A DNA stretch of 64,000 nucleotides from CAVVDY01 sp963815775 (GCA_963815775.1 CAWFIB010000001.1:1-64000), one strand, 5' to 3'. Shown: positions 8,551 to 17,819, counted from the first letter of the stretch. The notes: generated by a model from the sequence alone, not told the origin. Numbers and translations are program-made.

Positions 8551-9639
8551 CTATACTGCTTCGCTTGCCGCTGAGCCCGATGCTTCCGCCGCATGTTTCC
8601 CGTTATCGTGCGCGATCTGCCGGCTGGTCTCTCCGATGCGCTCTTCAATCACGCGGTTCAGCTTGCTGTTGGCGAACTCAGACGCCACGCGAATCGCATT
8701 CTTAATCGCGTTCGGGTTCGAGGAGCCGTGGCAGATGATGCAAACGCCCTTGATCCCCAGCAGCGGCGCTCCCCCATATTCGGAGTAATCGAGCCGCTTC
8801 TTGAAGGCGACGAATGCCTGGCGCGACAGCAGGAATCCAACCTGCCGTGTAATCGTTGCCTGCAGCGACTGCTTCAGCAGAAAACGTACCGCGTCTGCCA
8901 TGCCTTCGGAAATCTTCAGCGCAACGTTGCCCACGAAGCCGTCGCACACCAGCACGTCGGCCTTGCCGTTATAAAGATCGCGCCCCTCGACGTTGCCTAC
9001 GAAATTCAGCGGCAGGTCCTTGATCATCTTGTAGGCTTCGCGCGTGAGTTCGTTGCCCTTGCTCTCCTCTTCGCCGATGGACAGCAGTCCGACCCGCGGG
9101 TGCTCCGCGGTTGGGAAGCGGCCGGCAAAGATGGTCCGGAAGTAGACCTCGCCCATGATGGCGAACTGCTGCAGGTTTTGTGCCTTGGAATCGACGTTGG
9201 CGCCGACATCGATCAGGATGGTAGCCGTACCTTGAGTGGTGGGAAAGGCGGTCGCCAGCGCCGGCCGGTCGACGCCAGGCAGCGCTCCCAGGACCATCTT
9301 GGCCGTGGCCATTGCCGCTCCGGTATTGCCGGCACTCACGAATCCGTCGGCCTTGCCGTCCCGCACCAGCCGCAAGCCCACGCGCATCGAAGAGTCGCGC
9401 TTGGAACGTACCGCCTGCGCCGCTTTCTCGTGCATGCTGATGACCTCGCTGGCAGGAACGATGTCGATCGGCAGTCGGCTCCACACCGGATGGAGGTCGA
9501 GCTCAGCCCGGACAACGCTTTCTTGTCCGACCAGCAGAACCTGCACCCCGTAGTGGCGCGCGGCGAGAATCGCTCCCTCGACTTCGGGCTTGGGAGCCCG
9601 ATCGGCCCCCATCGCGTCAAGGGCAATCGTAGTTGGCAT
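8551..9639 (-). CDS. plsX: Phosphate acyltransferase PlsX
   Basis: Makes acyl-phosphate from acyl-ACP for the PlsY step of phospholipid synthesis; a peripheral membrane enzyme. 362 residues with the family N-terminus TIALDAMGADRAPK, then VSAGNTGAAMATA, TILIDVGANVDSK, LLSIGEEESKGN and the VCDGFVGNVALK stretch. The tail after residue ~340 (Ala/Ser/Glu rich) is a little longer than usual. Follows rpmF by about 100 bases in the classic rpmF-plsX-fab arrangement. Confidence 0.96.
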   Translation of the reverse strand: MPTTIALDAMGADRAPKPEVEGAILAARHYGVQVLLVGQESVVRAELDLHPVWSRLPIDIVPASEVISMHEKAAQAVRSKRDSSMRVGLRLVRDGKADGFVSAGNTGAAMATAKMVLGALPGVDRPALATAFPTTQGTATILIDVGANVDSKAQNLQQFAIMGEVYFRTIFAGRFPTAEHPRVGLLSIGEEESKGNELTREAYKMIKDLPLNFVGNVEGRDLYNGKADVLVCDGFVGNVALKISEGMADAVRFLLKQSLQATITRQVGFLLSRQAFVAFKKRLDYSEYGGAPLLGIKGVCIICHGSSNPNAIKNAIRVASEFANSKLNRVIEERIGETSRQIAHDNGKHAAEASGSAASEAV

Positions 9640-9742
9640 CGTTAGGTGTCAGCAGCCCATGCGGTAGTAGATCAATTGCCCTCGGCAACCGTCACGAACG
9701 GCGTGCGGCGCAGAGGGCGAACCTGGGTTGGGAGCCAGCGGG

Positions 9743-9931
9743 TTAGCTGGCGCTCTCTTCGATTTCGATAACTTCGCGGCCTTTATAGTAACCGCACTTG
9801 GGACATGCCCGGTGCGGCAGCTTGCGCTCATGGCAATTAGGGCATTCGGAAAGCGACTGCGCGGTCAAATGATCATGTGCCCGTCGCTTCGCGGTGCGCG
9901 CCTTGGAATGGCGCCGTTTCGGATTCGGCAT
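9743..9931 (-). CDS. rpmF: Ribosomal protein bL32
   Basis: 62-residue large-subunit ribosomal protein. The N-terminus MPNPKRRHSKARTAKRRAHD is characteristic, and the four zinc-binding cysteines are kept (CPNC ... CPKC), so this is the zinc-containing (C+) form. It lies between yceD and plsX on the minus strand, linking ribosome and lipid genes as in many bacteria. Confidence 0.97.
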   Translation of the reverse strand: MPNPKRRHSKARTAKRRAHDHLTAQSLSECPNCHERKLPHRACPKCGYYKGREVIEIEESAS

Positions 9932-9972
9932 GAAAACCTCTCACTTTGCGACCCGCGGCTTGGCCGCACGGT

Positions 9973-10524
9973 CTAGCTTTGCAACTTCTTCCTGATCTCG
10001 CCCAGCGCCGCCCAGCGAGGGTCACCGGCACGCTGTTCACAATTGCATTGTTCCTGGTTCAAGTTGCGCCCGCAGCTCGGGCACAGGCCCTTGCACTCCT
10101 CGCGGCACACTGTCTTCACCGGCGTCGCCAGCAGCACCTGCTCGCGCAGTACGTCTTCCAGCAGAAGACCTTCGCCCTGATAATAGCCGATTTCTGTCTC
10201 CGCCTGACTGATGGAAACCTCATCGCCCCGCCGGTCCACCCCTTGCGGGCGATACAGCAGGTCGAACTCCCAATCTACCTGATGAATCACCGGATCGAGA
10301 CAGCGGGCACACAAGACCTCAATACTGGTCCGCAGACTTCCCACCAGCCGTATGTCTTCGACGTCCTGGCGGTGTCCGCGATGCTCGACCACCAGCTCCG
10401 CCCGGCCCTCGGTGTGCAAAGGTCCAATCTGACGCCACTCCGGCCAGAACTCAATCGCTCCGGGAGGAAGATCCTCATTGAACTCCAGCCTGCGGAGCTC
10501 CAGTTCTTTCACCCGAATCTGCAT
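9973..10524 (-). CDS. yceD: YceD/DUF177 family protein
   Basis: 183-residue protein of the DUF177 family, linked to 23S rRNA accumulation in E. coli and plants and usually encoded just before rpmF, as here (41-base gap). The family feature 'C-x2-C ... C-x-x-x-C' appears as LCARCLD near residue 91-97 and, at the C-terminus, CREECKGLCPSCGRNLN, a probable zinc site. The N-terminal half (ELRRLEFNEDLPPGAIEF) is the beta-rich part. The biochemical function is unsettled; the family and context are convincing. Confidence 0.85.
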   Translation of the reverse strand: MQIRVKELELRRLEFNEDLPPGAIEFWPEWRQIGPLHTEGRAELVVEHRGHRQDVEDIRLVGSLRTSIEVLCARCLDPVIHQVDWEFDLLYRPQGVDRRGDEVSISQAETEIGYYQGEGLLLEDVLREQVLLATPVKTVCREECKGLCPSCGRNLNQEQCNCEQRAGDPRWAALGEIRKKLQS

Positions 10525-10779
10525 GTCACCACCTGGCAGCCTCGCCCGGAGGCCTTCCTATCTACAAAACGAAAGCATCCCGCATGGTCAGAGACCTCCG
10601 GAACGAACCGGGTCTGGCAGGCCAAGCTCCTGACGGGAAACTCTGGCAGGTACAGACGGGCGGGAGCCGCAATTACGGCAAACTACGAGCATAAAGTGTT
10701 GCAACCACAGTGTCAAGGCGGAGTCTGCAATGCCCGCCCTCGGCCGCCGGGTTCGTGACCCAGGCATTGCCACAGCTTC

Positions 10780-10785
10780 TATAAT
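10780..10785 (+). promoter_or_regulatory. Candidate -10 box for the yqeY-like gene
   Basis: A perfect TATAAT at 10780-10785, only six bases before the ATG at 10792. If used, the transcript would be leaderless or nearly so; no ribosome site is visible before this ATG. No good -35 is seen at 17 bases. Confidence 0.45.
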
Positions 10786-10791
10786 GAATCC

Positions 10792-11247
10792 ATGAGCCTA
10801 TCCGAGCAGGTTCAGAAAGACATGATCGATGCCATGCGCAAGAGAGAAGAGCTGCGCCTCTCTACCCTGCGCATGATGAAGGCCGCGCTCAAGAACAAAG
10901 AGATCGACAAGCGCGCGGCACTCGACGAGAAGGAAGAGTTGCAGGTCTTCAGCACCATGATCAAGCAGCGCAAGGACTCGATCGAGCAGTTCGAGAAGGG
11001 CGGCCGTCCCGAGCTGGCAAGCAGAGAAGCCGACGAGATCGTCATCATCGAGGCCTACATGCCCAAGGCTATCGGCGAAGACGAGATCGCTGCCGCCGTC
11101 AAAGCGACGATCGCTGAAATGGACTCTCCCACAATGAAGGACATGGGAACGGTGATGAAGAACGTCATGGCGAAGTTCGCCGGCGCTCGGGTGGACGGCA
11201 AGGTTGTCAGCGAAATGGTGAAGAAGCAACTAGGTGCGAGCAGTTAG
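10792..11247 (+). CDS. yqeY: GatB/YqeY domain protein
   Basis: 151-residue, mostly helical protein of the YqeY family, related to the tail domain of the tRNA amidotransferase subunit GatB that binds tRNA. Family motifs include LRMMKAALKNKEIDKRA, MIKQRKDSIEQFEKGGRPELA, IEAYMPKAI and KDMGTVMKNVM. The free-standing form is thought to act on or bind tRNA, but its precise role is unknown. It stands alone, divergent from yceD across a 267-base gap. Confidence 0.9.
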   Translation: MSLSEQVQKDMIDAMRKREELRLSTLRMMKAALKNKEIDKRAALDEKEELQVFSTMIKQRKDSIEQFEKGGRPELASREADEIVIIEAYMPKAIGEDEIAAAVKATIAEMDSPTMKDMGTVMKNVMAKFAGARVDGKVVSEMVKKQLGASS

Positions 11248-11384
11248 TGGCGGTGCGAAGTGCGAAAAGGCCGCAAATTGGGTCCGAAAGTCCTTGTGTG
11301 CCAGGATCTTACGAGTAAGTAGCTGTTGAATGAGGAATTTAGGGCGAAAAACTCGCTAACGTCAGCATCGGTCAGCGGATTATC

Positions 11385-11862
11385 TTAGGTGGCGCGATTG
11401 TTGAACCTGAATATCTGCTCATCGAGATACCGTTCCATGTGGAAGGGCTCAACAGCGACGTATGTTCCACGCAGGGTTCGCTTGAGCAGCGACCAGAAAT
11501 TTTCGATTCCGTTCGTATGGACTTGGCCGTCAACGTAGCGTTCCGCATGGTCTACAAACTCATGCACAAAGCGATTGTGAAGCAGATCATAACCAACCCA
11601 GCCATCGGTAAAGACCTTCGAGCCGTGCTTCACCTCGCGGAGTACTTCGGCTGAAGGGTTTCGCGCTTCACGTCTGGAACAACCTTGGCGCGTACCTGTC
11701 GCAGATCGCGGTCAAGCAATCCCATGACGATTGTTTTGCCGGAGGCTCCGCACGCGCTTCATAGCGCACTTTCTTGTCTTTGTGCATATTCTGTTTCTTG
11801 CCGCCTACGAATGTTTCGTCAACCTCTACCGGGCCAGCGTCCGGGCCGCCGATTTTATTGAT
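11385..11862 (-). pseudogene. IS1595-family (ISXO2-like) transposase remnant, two frameshifts
   Basis: The last 82 residues are open (11385-11633: HGSKVFTDGWVGYDLLHNRF ... NGIENFWSLLKRTLRGTYV) and carry the second Asp and the Glu of the DDE triad. Reading upstream on the same strand in other frames recovers KTIVMGLLDRDLRQVRAKVV (about 11660-11745) and then PVEVDETFVGGKKQ (about 11805-11845) with the first Asp. At least two frameshifts, near 11640 and near 11750, are needed to join them, and the N-terminal zinc-ribbon part is missing beyond about 11862. No target-site duplication could be defined. The element is dead. Confidence 0.85.
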
Positions 11863-11915
11863 TCTAAATATTCGAGACGCTGGATTTTTTGCTGTAAAGT
11901 TGCTGCATTGTTATC

Positions 11916-11943
11916 AAGCTAACTTGATAACAAGTTAGCTTGC
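11916..11943. repeat. Perfect 12-bp inverted repeat upstream of lipB
   Basis: CAAGCTAACTTG (11916-11927), ATAA, CAAGTTAGCTTG (11932-11943). It sits between the broken end of the transposase remnant and lipB. There is no T-run on either side, so an operator or an insertion scar is likelier than a terminator. Confidence 0.7.
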
Positions 11944-12015
11944 TATCAGGTACAGCCATCCTGGTGGGCATTGAATCGAAGTCCGGCTGGTTCCGTCCAG
12001 GCCTCTCATCCTCTT

Positions 12016-12813
12016 ATGATGACTTACGTCCTCTACCTCGGCCGCGTTCCTTACAGCACCGCCAACGATCTGCAGCGCACGCTGCTACAACTCCGCAAGG
12101 CCGGGCACATCGAAAACACGCTGCTTCTGCTCGAACATCCCCCAGTAATCACTCTGGGCCGCAATGCGCGGCTGGAGAACGTTCTGGCCTCGCCCGAGTT
12201 CCTGGTCCAGCAGGGAGTTGAGCTCTTCGAAATCGATCGCGGCGGCGACGTGACCTTTCATGGTCCCGGTCAACTCATCGCCTACCCCATCTTCGACCTG
12301 CGCAGCTTCCAGCCGCGCGTCGGCGCGGTGGAATATGTGCGCCGCCTGGAGGAAGTCCTCGTCCGCATCTGTACTGACTACGGTATCGCGACTCAGCGCA
12401 TCAAGGGCCTGACCGGCGTCTGGACGTATGCATTGCCGAACAAACCCGAAGCGAAGATCGCCGCCATCGGTGTGCACATCTCGCGCGCCGTAACGACCCA
12501 CGGCTTCGCGCTGAATGTCTCCACCGACCTCGACGCCTTCTCGCTCATTGTCCCGTGTGGCATCACCGACAAGCCCGTCACCTCCATCGCGCGCGAGACT
12601 GGGCGGCAGGTTCCGCTGGAAGAGGTCGCGACGTCGGCGTCCCGCAATTTCGGGCGCGTCTTCAACTCGCAGATGCTGTGGCTGGAATCGCTCGAAGACC
12701 TGCTCGGCGGAGTTGCATCAGCCGACAATCGCACTCCGGCCAATCAGGACATACCGGCCGCCCCGCCGAAAGAGCTGCGCGAGCTGATGGGCGACGGGAC
12801 AGAACTCGCCTAG
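12016..12813 (+). CDS. lipB: Octanoyltransferase LipB
   Basis: Moves octanoyl from ACP onto lipoyl domains, the first step of lipoate assembly; cytoplasmic. The motif RGGDVTFHGPGQLIAYP is present, and the active-site Cys lies in SLIVPCGITDKPVTS with the conserved Lys (GVW...KIAAIG). The start is the ATG at 12016 (a second ATG at 12019 is equally good); 265 residues, a little long because of a C-terminal tail rich in Ala, Pro and Asn. No lipA is adjacent. The gene follows a transposase remnant with a short palindrome between. Confidence 0.95.
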   Translation: MMTYVLYLGRVPYSTANDLQRTLLQLRKAGHIENTLLLLEHPPVITLGRNARLENVLASPEFLVQQGVELFEIDRGGDVTFHGPGQLIAYPIFDLRSFQPRVGAVEYVRRLEEVLVRICTDYGIATQRIKGLTGVWTYALPNKPEAKIAAIGVHISRAVTTHGFALNVSTDLDAFSLIVPCGITDKPVTSIARETGRQVPLEEVATSASRNFGRVFNSQMLWLESLEDLLGGVASADNRTPANQDIPAAPPKELRELMGDGTELA

Positions 12814-12825
12814 CGATCGCAGCGC

Positions 12826-14148
12826 TTACTTCCCCACGTAGCTCACTCTCCAGATCACGTTCGCTCCATCGTCGCTGACTATCAGCGAGCCATCGGGTGC
12901 GACCGTGACTCCTACCGGCCGTCCCCAAACATCGCCATTGGGAAGTATGAAGCCGGTCAGAAAGTCCTGGTACTCGCCGGTTGCATGGCCGGTCTGGTGC
13001 AAGGGAATGCGGATCAGTTCGTAGCCAGTGTGCTGATCCCGGTTCCACGATCCGTGCTGCGCCGCCAGGATGTCGCCCTGGTACTCTGCGGGAAATTGCT
13101 TGCCGTCGTAGAACGCCAACTGCATCGACCCGTTGTGCGGCTGAAGCAGCACGTCGGGCACGATGACCTTCGACTTCAGCTCGGGATGCGCGCCGTCCCG
13201 CCGTGGCTCAGGGTTGCCTCCGATGTAGTAATACGGCCACCCGTAGAAGCCTCCTTCTTGCACATGGGTAATGTAGTCAGGCACCAGGTTGTCCCCCAGT
13301 CCGTCGCGCTCGTTCACCGAGCACCATAGCTCCCCGGTCTTGGGATCGATCGCCAGCCCTCCGCCGGCGTTGCGAATGCCCGAGGCATACACGCGCATGT
13401 TCTTGCCGTCGGGATCCATCACCATGATGGTGGCGCGGCCCTTTTCTTCGGGATGGGTATCGGGATCGTCGATGTTTGAGTTGGAACCGACGGCGACGAA
13501 CAACTGCGTGCCGTCTTGCGAGAAGACCAGGTCGCGCGTCCAGTGGTTGCCTTCACCGGGCACCTCGGCAATTTTCTCCGCTCGGCCGCTGGCCTTAAGA
13601 TCGCCATTCTTATAAGGGAAGCGAACGACTGCATCGGTCTCGCCAATGTAGATGTACTGGGGATTCGGACCCGGCGGATAGAACGCGATGCCGTATGGCT
13701 GGTTGAGGCCGCCGGCGAACGTCGCTATCTGCTTCGGCTTGCCGTCGGGGCCAATCCCTCGAAATATCTTGATATTGCCGGCGCGGCTTTCTGCCAGGAA
13801 GATGTCACCATTGGGTGCGGTCAGCAGTCTGCGCGGTTCCTGGAAGCCGGTGGCAAAGAGCTCGACCTTGAAGCCTGCCGGTGCGATGGGCAGAACGTTT
13901 GCGGGACGGTCCACGATCCTGGGCCCATTGACCGTCGGCTTGGTCGCAAACGGAGCCGGCAGGTCCTGCGGCGTGATCTTGTGAATGTTACCGGGGCTCT
14001 CGTCGCGGTAGCTGGTGAAGGGGCTTGGCCGTGCGGCGGCCACGCTGCTCTTGTCCGCAGTGGCCTTGTCAGTGGCGGTCGTGCATGAAAGGAAGCCGAG
14101 TACGGCGAAGACTGCAATCGCTAACGTATATCCATGAACCTTCTTCAT
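12826..14148 (-). CDS. Glucose/sorbosone dehydrogenase-like lipoprotein
   Basis: Six-bladed beta-propeller protein of the soluble (PQQ-type) aldose/sorbosone dehydrogenase family. Residues 1-22 are a lipoprotein signal (AVFAVLGFLSC), so it is probably anchored in the outer or inner membrane facing the periplasm. Typical stretches are VELFATGFQEPRRLLTAPNG, FAGGLNQPYGIAFYP, ASGIRNAGGGLAIDPKTGELW and GSWNRDQHTGYEL. The start has GAGGGAA eight bases upstream. Family members oxidise sugars with PQQ, but many relatives have no proven activity. It converges with lipB with a gap of 12 bases. Confidence 0.82.
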   Translation of the reverse strand: MKKVHGYTLAIAVFAVLGFLSCTTATDKATADKSSVAAARPSPFTSYRDESPGNIHKITPQDLPAPFATKPTVNGPRIVDRPANVLPIAPAGFKVELFATGFQEPRRLLTAPNGDIFLAESRAGNIKIFRGIGPDGKPKQIATFAGGLNQPYGIAFYPPGPNPQYIYIGETDAVVRFPYKNGDLKASGRAEKIAEVPGEGNHWTRDLVFSQDGTQLFVAVGSNSNIDDPDTHPEEKGRATIMVMDPDGKNMRVYASGIRNAGGGLAIDPKTGELWCSVNERDGLGDNLVPDYITHVQEGGFYGWPYYYIGGNPEPRRDGAHPELKSKVIVPDVLLQPHNGSMQLAFYDGKQFPAEYQGDILAAQHGSWNRDQHTGYELIRIPLHQTGHATGEYQDFLTGFILPNGDVWGRPVGVTVAPDGSLIVSDDGANVIWRVSYVGK

Positions 14149-14407
14149 CCAGAGTTCCCTCGATTAATAGTGACAGCGGCAATGCTGGTGCTTCGTAGCC
14201 CAGTGTCTCAAAAAGGCGAGGTGTTCGCCATCGAACGCGGCACCTTTAGGCCAGTCACTTCGCCGGCGCCATCGCAATGTCCATTTGCGGACAAAGCGTA
14301 CGCGCTTCTGGACGAACCCGGTTTCCTCATCACCGTAAGCCACTGAGACAGTAGCCGCTTATCTTTCAGCTGTTGGCACTTGATCTGCACCACATCATGA
14401 CACACGA

Positions 14408-15574
14408 ATGATAGAGCCCAATCCCAAAGCGCGCGTCCTGATTGCCGAGGACCAGGAACATGTGCGGGAGGCGCTCGCCATGCTGTTGCGTGGCGATGGC
14501 TACGAAATCGAGCTGTGCTCGTCCCCACAGGAAGCGATGTCCGCTGCCAGGCGGCAGATGCCGGATATTACGCTGCTCGACATGAACTATCAGCGCGACA
14601 GTACCTCGGGAATCGAAGGGCTGGAACTCATCGAGTGCTTGCGCAGCCTGGAGAGCACGCTCCCCATCATCGCGCTGACGGGCTGGGGAAATGTGGAGCT
14701 CGCGGTGCGTGCGATGAAGGCCGGCGCCAACGACTTCATCGAGAAGCCCTGGCGCAATCAGTCGCTACTGGAGAAAGTCAGCTTATTGACTGAGCGCGCT
14801 CGTGCAGCCCGGTCGTCGCAGAAGATTTCGGAATTCGAGCGTGAGGACGCCCAGAAGCTTCAGACGCGGATTGTGCCTCCACGGCACGTGATCACCGGCG
14901 ACATTGAAGTGTACGGCGAGAGCCTGCCGGTCGGGACGGTGGGCGGCGACTACTTCGGCGTGTGGCAGCCAACGTCGGATTCGCTGCACCTGTGCATCGC
15001 CGACGTGTCAGGCAAAGGCACACCAGGCGCGATGATCGCGGCCATGCTCTACGCCTCGGTCAGTAGCTTGTCTTCGTCCGGCAGCAGCCCCGACCTGATC
15101 CTGCGCGAGGTCGAGCACCTGCTGCGCGAACAACTTAGCGAGAGCCACTACGTCACCATCGTCTATGCCACGCTCGACCTCAGGTCGCACATGCTGGCCT
15201 ACGTGAATGCAGGCCATTGCCCGCCGCTGCTGCTGCGGGCTGATCGCAACGTCGAACACCTGGCGGCGACTCGGCCGGTGCTCGGTCTGGGCTTGGGCGA
15301 TGAATTCGAAGTCCACCGAATCGCGCTCAAATCGGGCGATCATCTGGCGCTCTACACCGACGGCATTAGCGAGGCTACGGATGTCGTTGGCGACGAGTTT
15401 GGCCCCGACCGGCTTGTCGAGGCCCTGCTCGGCGCGCATGCGCTGGGGCCGAAGGAGCAGCATGCTTCGGTGTTGCAGCAGGCGCGAGCCCATGCCAATG
15501 GCAACTTTAGTGACGATGCCACACTGGTCCTGGCCTCCATCGCCAGGCAAGCATCGGCCCCTCTTGGCGCTTGA
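14408..15574 (+). CDS. Receiver domain fused to PP2C-type (SpoIIE/RsbU) phosphatase
   Basis: 388-residue signalling protein. Residues 8-125 are a response-regulator receiver: acidic pocket E14/D15, phosphoacceptor D58 in ITLLDMN, Thr in IALTGWG, Lys in IEKPW. A helical linker (about 130-160) leads to a PP2C/SpoIIE serine phosphatase from about 170 with GGDYFGVW, CIADVSGKGTPGAMIAAM, NAGHCPPLLL and LYTDGISEA, which together carry the metal-binding aspartates. Such fusions act on anti-sigma-factor antagonists in partner-switching stress control. No sensor kinase or anti-sigma antagonist gene lies next to it. The start ATG has no strong ribosome site. Confidence 0.92.
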   Translation: MIEPNPKARVLIAEDQEHVREALAMLLRGDGYEIELCSSPQEAMSAARRQMPDITLLDMNYQRDSTSGIEGLELIECLRSLESTLPIIALTGWGNVELAVRAMKAGANDFIEKPWRNQSLLEKVSLLTERARAARSSQKISEFEREDAQKLQTRIVPPRHVITGDIEVYGESLPVGTVGGDYFGVWQPTSDSLHLCIADVSGKGTPGAMIAAMLYASVSSLSSSGSSPDLILREVEHLLREQLSESHYVTIVYATLDLRSHMLAYVNAGHCPPLLLRADRNVEHLAATRPVLGLGLGDEFEVHRIALKSGDHLALYTDGISEATDVVGDEFGPDRLVEALLGAHALGPKEQHASVLQQARAHANGNFSDDATLVLASIARQASAPLGA

Positions 15575-15625
15575 GATTCCCGCGCTACTTGAAATTTGGA
15601 AACCCGACCCCGCACACTGTTGTAG

Positions 15626-16792
15626 ATGCGGCGCGACTTCGATGTCATCGTTCTGGGCGGCGGCGCTGCCGGACTGATGTGCGCCATCGAAGCCGGCAAG
15701 CGTGGCCGGCGTGTGGCCGTGTTGGAGCACACCGAACGCGTCGGCAAAAAGATCCTCATCTCCGGCGGGGGGCGTTGCAACTTTACCAACCTGCATTGCC
15801 GTCCGGAGAATTTTCTCTCCGCTAACCCGCACTTCTGTAAGTCGGCGCTGGCGCGATATACGCCGGCGGATTTCATCGAACTGGTTCGCAAGCATGGCAT
15901 CCCCTATCACGAGAAGAAGCTGGGACAACTCTTCTGCGACGGTTCGGCCCGCGAGATCGTCTCCATGCTCGAGCGCGAGTGCGCTGACGCAGGAGTGACC
16001 ATCTTCACGAACACAAAGGTGAGCGAAGTGCGGAACAGTGGCGGCTTTCAGATCAATGCCGGGGACGACAAGTTTCGCGTGCCTGCGCTTGTCATTGCCA
16101 CCGGCGGGCTGTCGATACCCAAGATCGGAGCTACGTCATTCGGCTACGATATCGCACGGCAATTCGGGCTCAGAGTCGAGCCCTGCCGCCCGGCGCTGGT
16201 TCCGCTGCTTTGGGACGCTGACCATCAACAGAACTATGGCGACCTGGCTGGCGTCTCAGCCGAAGTCGCCGCTTCCGCCGACGGCCAGAGCTTTCGCGAG
16301 AAGATGCTGTTCACTCATCGCGGGCTGAGCGGTCCGGCGATACTGCAAGTCTCGTCGTTTTGGCGACAGGGAAGCGCGATCACGCTCGACCTCACGCCCG
16401 GCCTCGATCCGCTCGCGCCGGTTCGTGCTTCGGCGTCGCACCGCGATGTCGCGGCGATCAGGAGCGCGTTGCGCTCCATGCTTCCGATACGCTTCGCCGA
16501 TCGCTGGCTGGAGCTGCACGCTCCTCAGCGCCTGACGAATGCGGCGCTGGACGAGCTTGCTGCTGCGCTGCATCACTGGGCCATCACGCCGGCCGGCACC
16601 GAAGGCTACGAAAAGGCGGAGGTCACTGCGGGCGGCGTGGACACCGCCGAACTTTCTGCGAAGACCATGGAGGCGCGCAAGGTGCCGGGTCTCTACTTCA
16701 TCGGCGAGGTGGTCGACGTGACCGGGCATCTGGGGGGCTTCAACTTCCAGTGGGCCTGGGCGTCGGGCTTCGCCGCCGGGCAAGCCGTCTAG
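15626..16792 (+). CDS. HI0933/YhiN-family FAD-dependent oxidoreductase
   Basis: 388-residue flavoprotein. The N-terminal dinucleotide fold reads VIVLGGGAAGLMCAIEAGKRG, followed by the family signature RVGKKILISGGGRCNFTN and, near the C-terminus, VTAGGVDTAELSAKTMEARKV and LYFIGEVVDVTGHLGGFNFQWAW. These define the HI0933 group; its substrates are not established, although one member has been described as an aminoacetone oxidase. It starts 51 bases after the phosphatase gene and may be co-transcribed with it. Confidence 0.88.
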   Translation: MRRDFDVIVLGGGAAGLMCAIEAGKRGRRVAVLEHTERVGKKILISGGGRCNFTNLHCRPENFLSANPHFCKSALARYTPADFIELVRKHGIPYHEKKLGQLFCDGSAREIVSMLERECADAGVTIFTNTKVSEVRNSGGFQINAGDDKFRVPALVIATGGLSIPKIGATSFGYDIARQFGLRVEPCRPALVPLLWDADHQQNYGDLAGVSAEVAASADGQSFREKMLFTHRGLSGPAILQVSSFWRQGSAITLDLTPGLDPLAPVRASASHRDVAAIRSALRSMLPIRFADRWLELHAPQRLTNAALDELAAALHHWAITPAGTEGYEKAEVTAGGVDTAELSAKTMEARKVPGLYFIGEVVDVTGHLGGFNFQWAWASGFAAGQAV

Positions 16793-16865
16793 CCCACTCT
16801 GAACACGTGGCTCGTTGTAAACTGCTGGAACACTCCCGTTCGCCTGATCACTACAACGGAGCACC

Positions 16866-17819
16866 GTGAGCAACGCAGCCGATCTGGTTGTCGACATACG
16901 TGGGCTGAAGAAAACCTACCCCGGCAAGGTCCCGGTCGAGGCGGTGAAGGGAATCGACCTGACCGTTCGGCGTGGGGAACTCTTCGGCCTGCTTGGGCCG
17001 AACGGAGCCGGCAAGACAACCACCATCAGCATCAGCACGACGCGCGCTCTGCCAACCGGTGGTGTAGTGAAGATTGCGGGCATCGATGTGGTCGCGCATC
17101 CCGCCGAAGCCCGGCGCTACATGGGAGTGGTGACCCAGTTCAATACCCTCGACCGCCAATGCACGGTCTTCGAGAACGTCTACTTTCATTGCCGCTACTT
17201 CGGCATGAGCCACGTGCGGTCGGCCGCAAAGGCGGATGAGCTGATCGAACTGTTCAAGCTCACCGAGCGTGCGAAATCGAATGTCGCGCAGCTCTCCGGC
17301 GGGCTGGCGCAACGGGTACAGATTGCGCGAGCCATTGCCCACGGCCCGGAAGTGCTGTTCCTCGACGAGCCCAGCGCCGGTCTCGATCCGCAAACGCGTC
17401 TGGCATTGTGGGACATCATCCGCACCCTGCGACAGCGTGGGATCACCATCGTGCTGACAACCCACTACATGGAAGAGGCTGACGCGCTGTGCGAGCGGGT
17501 GGCCATCATCGATCACGGAAAGATCCTGGTTTGCGATGAGCCGGGCAAGCTCAAGAGCAGTGTGGGCGCGCAGAAGGTCTTCGAGCTGCATCTGCAAAGT
17601 GGGCAGTCAGACGGCCTGGCGCTGCGTCTGCGGCAGCTTCCGGGAGTGAACGAAGTGGAAACGTCGGCTGATGGCTTGCGGCTGTTTACCGATGGCCGCG
17701 CCGGCCTGCTGCCGGAGATTGTGGGCGTCACCGGTGACGGCCTGCAGGACGTGAAAGTCAGCGAGACCAGCCTGGAAACCGTCTTTATCAAGCTGACGGG
17801 GAGGGAATTGCGTGACTGA
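16866..17819 (+). CDS. ABC exporter ATP-binding protein (DrrA-type)
   Basis: 317-residue ATPase of an ABC-2 type exporter. Walker A GPNGAGKTT is at 44-52, Q-loop in VVTQFNTLD, signature LSGGLAQR, Walker B VLFLDEPSAGLD and switch His in LTTHYMEEAD. The ~90-residue C-terminal extension after residue 225 is typical of the drug-resistance/gliding subfamily. The start is a GTG with CGGAG six bases before. The permease gene overlaps its 3' end by 8 bases, so the two proteins form one transporter. The cargo cannot be read from the sequence. Confidence 0.93.
   Translation: MSNAADLVVDIRGLKKTYPGKVPVEAVKGIDLTVRRGELFGLLGPNGAGKTTTISISTTRALPTGGVVKIAGIDVVAHPAEARRYMGVVTQFNTLDRQCTVFENVYFHCRYFGMSHVRSAAKADELIELFKLTERAKSNVAQLSGGLAQRVQIARAIAHGPEVLFLDEPSAGLDPQTRLALWDIIRTLRQRGITIVLTTHYMEEADALCERVAIIDHGKILVCDEPGKLKSSVGAQKVFELHLQSGQSDGLALRLRQLPGVNEVETSADGLRLFTDGRAGLLPEIVGVTGDGLQDVKVSETSLETVFIKLTGRELRD

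Noticed and set aside
14134..14407. Possible mobile-element ends (cagtgtctca near 14204 and ctgagacag near 14343) and a 70-codon frame between them
   Set aside because: The inverted match is only seven to eight bases and no transposase residue pattern is visible, so it is too weak to call.
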